This document shows positions 30,708-33,189 of a stretch of DNA of 33,189 nucleotides, in pieces. Origin of the DNA: Oscillospiraceae bacterium (GTDB lineage Bacteria; Bacillota; Clostridia; Oscillospirales; Oscillospiraceae); the NCBI GenBank assembly GCA_016282135.1, contig JAEEKA010000079.1, positions 1 through 33,189 of the forward strand, in the 5' to 3' direction. The position numbers were made by a program, and so were the translations under genes. The first letter of the stretch is position 1. Every line of letters starts with the position of its first letter. Under the pieces are notes generated by a model that was given only the letters and a program-made list of their open reading frames with translations, made no database searches and was not told where the DNA came from.

Positions 30708-30736
30708 ATTATACTGAATTCCACGCCAAATGGCAA
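30708..30736 (-). promoter_or_regulatory. Sigma-A promoter for mnmG
   Basis: On the minus strand TTGCCA (complement of 30731-30736) and a perfect TATAAT (complement of 30708-30713) with 17-base spacing, 33 bases before the ATG. Confidence 0.75.
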
Positions 30737-30766
30737 CAGGGGAACGCATTTTTTCTTCCCCTTTCG

Positions 30767-30795
30767 TTGACATTGCCGCCGAAACATGATACTAT
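30767..30795 (+). promoter_or_regulatory. Sigma-A promoter for the membrane protein gene at 30831
   Basis: A perfect TTGACA (30767-30772) and TACTAT (30790-30795) with 17-base spacing. Confidence 0.72.
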
Positions 30796-30830
30796 AAGGG
30801 GCGAACGAAACCCGAAACAGGAGGCGTACC

Positions 30831-31448
30831 ATGCCGCAAGCCATCAACGAAGAAAGAGTCCGGGGCGAAATCTTCCTGGAACCGGACGAAAAGCTGCTCT
30901 GTGTGGTCGGAAGTCAGCAGCTGGAAAACTATCTGGAAAAGGGAACCCGCAAGAAGTGCTTCGCGGTTCTCTCTGACCGGGCGGTCTATTGCAAGGGAAA
31001 ATGTACCGTCAGCCGAGATCGCCGCTTCTATCAAACCAAGCAGACGGATTTCCGCCTGGATCTGGAGGAGTTCAAGGACCTGAAATACCTGCCCAAGCGG
31101 AACCAGGTTCTGCTGTCGCTGGCTTTCTTCTTCCTGCTCTTGGGGCCCGTCCTGCTGCTGCTGGACAAGCTGACAAACTTTGGCGCGGGCATCGCCTTCA
31201 ATCCTACGCTGGACGCTGTGATCAGCCTTCTTGCCGCCGGAGTCTTTTTCCTGCTCTACAGCATCCACCAGAAGACTCTCCTGGAGCTGCTGCACACAAA
31301 CGGCAGCATCGGCCTGGACCAAAGCTGCCTGCCCCAGAAGGAAGAGCGGCTACTGCTGCGCTATCTCCGCTCCTTCCTGAACAGCCGGGACAATCCCCAG
31401 CCTGTGGAAGCAGAGATTGATCTGGATGCGTTGAAAGATATCCAGTAG
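30831..31448 (+). CDS. Membrane protein of unknown function with two central helices
   Basis: A 205-residue protein. Residues 1-90 are soluble and may form a small PH-like or SHOCT-free beta domain (EKLLCVVGSQQLENYLEKG, KCFAVLSDRAVYCKGKC). The phrase AVLSDRAVYCKGKC resembles the PH-like YdbS/bPH pattern in which a tag, then 'T(D/N)xRvy.kG', occurs. Two transmembrane helices follow (about 93-113, LLSLAFFFLLLGPVLLLLD, and about 128-146, VISLLAAGVFFLLYSIHQ). A short cytoplasmic tail follows (about 147-205). I cannot name a family with confidence. It is a monocistronic gene with a good promoter, AGGAGG before ATG, and a terminator right after. Confidence 0.75.
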   Translation: MPQAINEERVRGEIFLEPDEKLLCVVGSQQLENYLEKGTRKKCFAVLSDRAVYCKGKCTVSRDRRFYQTKQTDFRLDLEEFKDLKYLPKRNQVLLSLAFFFLLLGPVLLLLDKLTNFGAGIAFNPTLDAVISLLAAGVFFLLYSIHQKTLLELLHTNGSIGLDQSCLPQKEERLLLRYLRSFLNSRDNPQPVEAEIDLDALKDIQ

Positions 31449-31459
31449 GTAATTTTGGA

Positions 31460-31506
31460 GAAATATAGCAGAAAACCGCCGCCAGGGCGGTTTTTTGCTA
31501 TATTTC
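31460..31506. terminator. Bidirectional terminator
   Basis: GAAATATAGCAGAAAACCGCC (31460-31480, one mismatch) pairs with the complement at 31486-31506; GGCGGTTTTTT on the plus strand is a classical terminator. On the minus strand it includes the stop codon of the AlkD-like gene. Confidence 0.9.
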
Positions 31507-32139
31507 CTTCAATGCGGGCCGCAGAGCCTTGAACCGTTCCTTCCATTCCGCGGAAATCCGATAGGAATCGCAGATCTTTTGAATGGCTCTGCCGTTGATG
31601 TCATAGTGCAGGCCGTTGGCGGCCATCCACTTGTAAACCGCCTCGGGCTCGTCGATGGTCAGCTCCGCAATCAGCCAAGCCTCCCCCATGCGGACGTAGT
31701 ATACTTCGTCATTTTTCATCAGGGGAAGCAGCGCCGAAGCGTGGCCCCGCCCCAGTCTGCCGATGAACAGCACGTAGCCCCAGCGGCGAACGAAGGGGTC
31801 CTCGCTGGAAAGATAGCCACAAGCATATTTCAGAGCCTCGTCAAAGGGCAGATTCGCTGCGAAGTGAATAAGCTGATCTGTGTGCCACCAATCGGAAAAC
31901 AGTAGGTTTTCGTGGATGAAGGCCATGCGCTTTGATGCGTTCCGAATCTGTTTTAGGTTTACATAAAAATAGATTCGATGCATGTCCTGTTCCGTCAGGA
32001 TAGAATCCCGAAGGGCGGAGACGTCGGCCTTCTGCCGGACCAGCTTGGCAATGATTTGATCCAGATCGGCGGTCTTGTATCCTGCCGGAAGGGCGTCCAG
32101 CTCCCGGCGAACGTCGTCCTTTGTCAGCTTCACATTCAT
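31498..32139 (-). CDS. AlkD-like DNA alkylation repair protein
   Basis: A 213-residue all-helical protein of the HEAT-like AlkD family, which excises bulky or cationic alkylated bases without flipping them. Visible features are FIHENLLFSDWWHTDQLIHF (the conserved WW pair and acidic residue of the active-site cleft), SSEDPFVRRWGYVLFIGRL (with the conserved RRW), and a repeat helix EVYYVRMGEAWLIAELTID, AVYKWMAANGL. It is slightly shorter than B. cereus AlkD (237 aa). The ATG overlaps the stop of the GNAT gene by four bases, so both are coupled. Activity on alkylated DNA is family inference. Confidence 0.85.
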   Translation of the reverse strand: MNVKLTKDDVRRELDALPAGYKTADLDQIIAKLVRQKADVSALRDSILTEQDMHRIYFYVNLKQIRNASKRMAFIHENLLFSDWWHTDQLIHFAANLPFDEALKYACGYLSSEDPFVRRWGYVLFIGRLGRGHASALLPLMKNDEVYYVRMGEAWLIAELTIDEPEAVYKWMAANGLHYDINGRAIQKICDSYRISAEWKERFKALRPALKEI

Positions 32140-32621
32140 TTCTCGTCCTCCTCTCCCACAGGCAGCTCCATGTAGCGGCGATAGGTGCTAAACCCGACTG
32201 CCTCATAAAAGGCCAGAGCGTCCCGATTGAACTCCCACATATTCAGCTCTACACGAGAAAAGCCGCGTGATTTAGCAATATTTCGAATAAAGTCAGTAAG
32301 GGCTCGCCCCACGCCCTGACGGCGGGCGGATTCTGCCACGCAAAACTCATCAACGTCCAGAAAATGCCGCTCATACATGTAAGGGGTTTCCGGCCTGTGT
32401 ACGCTGTTGAGAGTGGCAAAGCCCAGAATGGCGCCGTCCAGCTCAGCCACCACCACATCCTTGCCCGAATCGTCAAAAACCGCATAGAGGTAATCCCGCA
32501 GCTCTGCCGGAAAATCGGGCTTAAAGATCTCGGGTCTTCCTGCGACATGCAGATCATTAACCTGCTTCCGCAGCTGATTGACTGCCGGAAGATCCGCCCT
32601 TGCCGCAAAGCGAACCACCAT
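32136..32621 (-). CDS. GNAT family N-acetyltransferase
   Basis: A 161-residue acetyltransferase. Motif A, the acetyl-CoA loop, is CVAESARRQGVGRALTDFI (R/QxxGxG/A). Motif B is VELNMWEFNRDALAFYEAVGF, with the usual N...A..FYe..GF ending. The N-terminal part (VRFAARADLPAVNQLRKQV) is typical. The start at 32621 has AAGGTGG; an open frame extends to 32678 through the rRNA terminator. The acceptor cannot be predicted. It overlaps the AlkD-like gene (ATGA) and lies directly behind the rRNA operon. Confidence 0.93.
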   Translation of the reverse strand: MVVRFAARADLPAVNQLRKQVNDLHVAGRPEIFKPDFPAELRDYLYAVFDDSGKDVVVAELDGAILGFATLNSVHRPETPYMYERHFLDVDEFCVAESARRQGVGRALTDFIRNIAKSRGFSRVELNMWEFNRDALAFYEAVGFSTYRRYMELPVGEEDEK

Positions 32622-32648
32622 AAAACCACCTTGCTTTCCCGCGTATGC

Positions 32649-32675
32649 AAAAAACTCCGGTCGATTTGACCGGAG
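32649..32675 (-). terminator. Terminator of the rRNA operon
   Basis: CTCCGGTC and GACCGGAG (32655-32662 and 32668-32675) form an 8-bp stem; on the minus strand six T follow (32649-32654). It is nine bases past the 5S 3' end. Confidence 0.92.
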
Positions 32676-32683
32676 CATTTTGT

Positions 32684-32798
32684 GTTGGCGTTATCTATTT
32701 TCACATGCAGTCGCCCGCATACTATCGTCGACGAACTTGAGCTTAACTTCTGTGTTCGGGATGGGAACAGGTGGACCCTCAAGCCAATCAACACCAAC
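32684..32798 (-). rRNA. rrf: 5S ribosomal RNA
   Basis: On the minus strand the RNA runs from GTTGGTGTTG to AACGCCAAC, which form the closing helix I. The internal signatures CACCTGTTCCCATCCCGAAC and AGAAGTTAAGCTC (loops B and helix III) are present. The length is 115 nt. It is the last rRNA of the 23S-5S order. Confidence 0.95.
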
Positions 32799-32993
32799 TT
32801 CGTCAAAAGAAGCTCTGCTCCATTCGCTTCAACCGAACCGCTTTCGCGCTTCGTTCAAAGCTCAGTCGCGTCGCTCTTTCTCCTCTCCCATTCAAAGCTC
32901 GCTTTGAATGGGGCCCAGGATTTATTTGTATCCTGAAAACTGAACACAGCTTTGGGCAATCATGTTTTCAAAGGTCTTTTAGAGCCTGCTGTT
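32799..32993 (-). other. 23S-5S spacer
   Basis: A spacer of about 195 bases with no tRNA. CCATTCAAAGC (32888-32898) and GCTTTGAATGG (32901-32911) form a perfect 11-bp hairpin with a two-base loop, a likely processing stem. No coding frame with start signals was found. Confidence 0.6.
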
Positions 32994-33189
32994 TAGGTCA
33001 AGCCCTCGGCATATTAGTATCGGTCAGCTGAACACGTTACCGTGCTTACACCTCCGACCTATCAACGTCATAGTCTACGACGTGCCTTACTCCTTTCGGA
33101 TGGGAGATCTTATCTTAGGGAGAGTTTCACGCTTAGATGCTTTCAGCGTTTATCTCGTCCAGACGTAACTACCCAGCTGTGCCCTTGGC
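32994..33189 (-). rRNA. rrl: 23S ribosomal RNA, 3' end (partial)
   Basis: The complement of this stretch contains GCTGACCGATACTAATATGC followed by CGAGGGCTTGACC, the conserved 3' terminus of 23S rRNA (helices 100-101), and further in AAGTGCTGAAAGCATCTAAG in a variant form (ACGCTGAAAGCATCTAAGCG). The 5' part lies outside the window. The exact 3' end is estimated from the conserved TTGACC. Confidence 0.95.

Noticed and set aside
32799..32993. A tRNA in the rRNA spacer
   Set aside because: No cloverleaf, TTCRANNC or CCA end could be found on either strand.

Overview
The window is a stretch of a GC-rich (roughly 60%), low-GC-clade-derived Firmicute chromosome, most likely an Oscillospiraceae-type Clostridia (relatives of Oscillibacter, Flavonifractor or Dysosmobacter). 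The grounds are Spo0A, SpoIVB and a SpoIVFB-like protease (endospore lineage), a DUF6465 protein, the TIGR03960/DUF2344 radical SAM pair, an alr-mazF block, and strong Shine-Dalgarno sites with sigma-A promoters throughout. The genus is inference; I could run no search.

Layout. 1-1140: end of an old-yellow-enzyme-type oxidoreductase, a broken yedF/DUF3343 selenium-associated remnant, and a DUF6465 gene. 1344-6112: spoIVB, RNase P RNA, a short spoIVFB-like gene, and the radical SAM/DUF2344 pair, closed by a strong bidirectional terminator. 6164-11206: marR facing a KamA-family radical SAM aminomutase gene across a shared operator, a DUF1846 gene, and a MATE exporter. 11265-16338: a potassium-uptake block with two TrkH/KtrB-type channels and two RCK proteins (KtrA-like and TrkA). 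16393-18576: spo0A, with candidate 0A boxes, and an unaccompanied galactokinase. 18775-19685: a lipoprotein-anchored barnase with its barstar. 19733-22830: mrp, uppP, exoA and a short unknown gene. 22862-26095: nnrD, a lipoprotein, alr and mazF in one direction. 26338-30674: a radical SAM/SPASM protein, a cupin, purine nucleoside phosphorylase and mnmG. 30831-32621: an unknown two-helix membrane protein, an AlkD-like protein and a GNAT acetyltransferase. 32684-33189: 5S and the 3' end of 23S rRNA on the minus strand.

The most unusual thing here is not a gene system but the repeat landscape. Many intergenic gaps carry short tandem arrays with a 7-base period (AATTGAG, TGCATTN, ATTGCCT, GGCAACA, TGGTCAC, CTTACTT and others), often as inverted arms around a small palindrome and mixed with palindromes starting GTAGGG or GTAGCGGCGCAC. 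At least seven genes have their stop codon inside such a repeat and an eighth ends at its edge. In mnmG and in the DUF2344 gene the same sequences lie inside the reading frame and remain open. I see no CRISPR array, prophage, insertion sequence with transposase, tRNA or obvious new multi-gene system.
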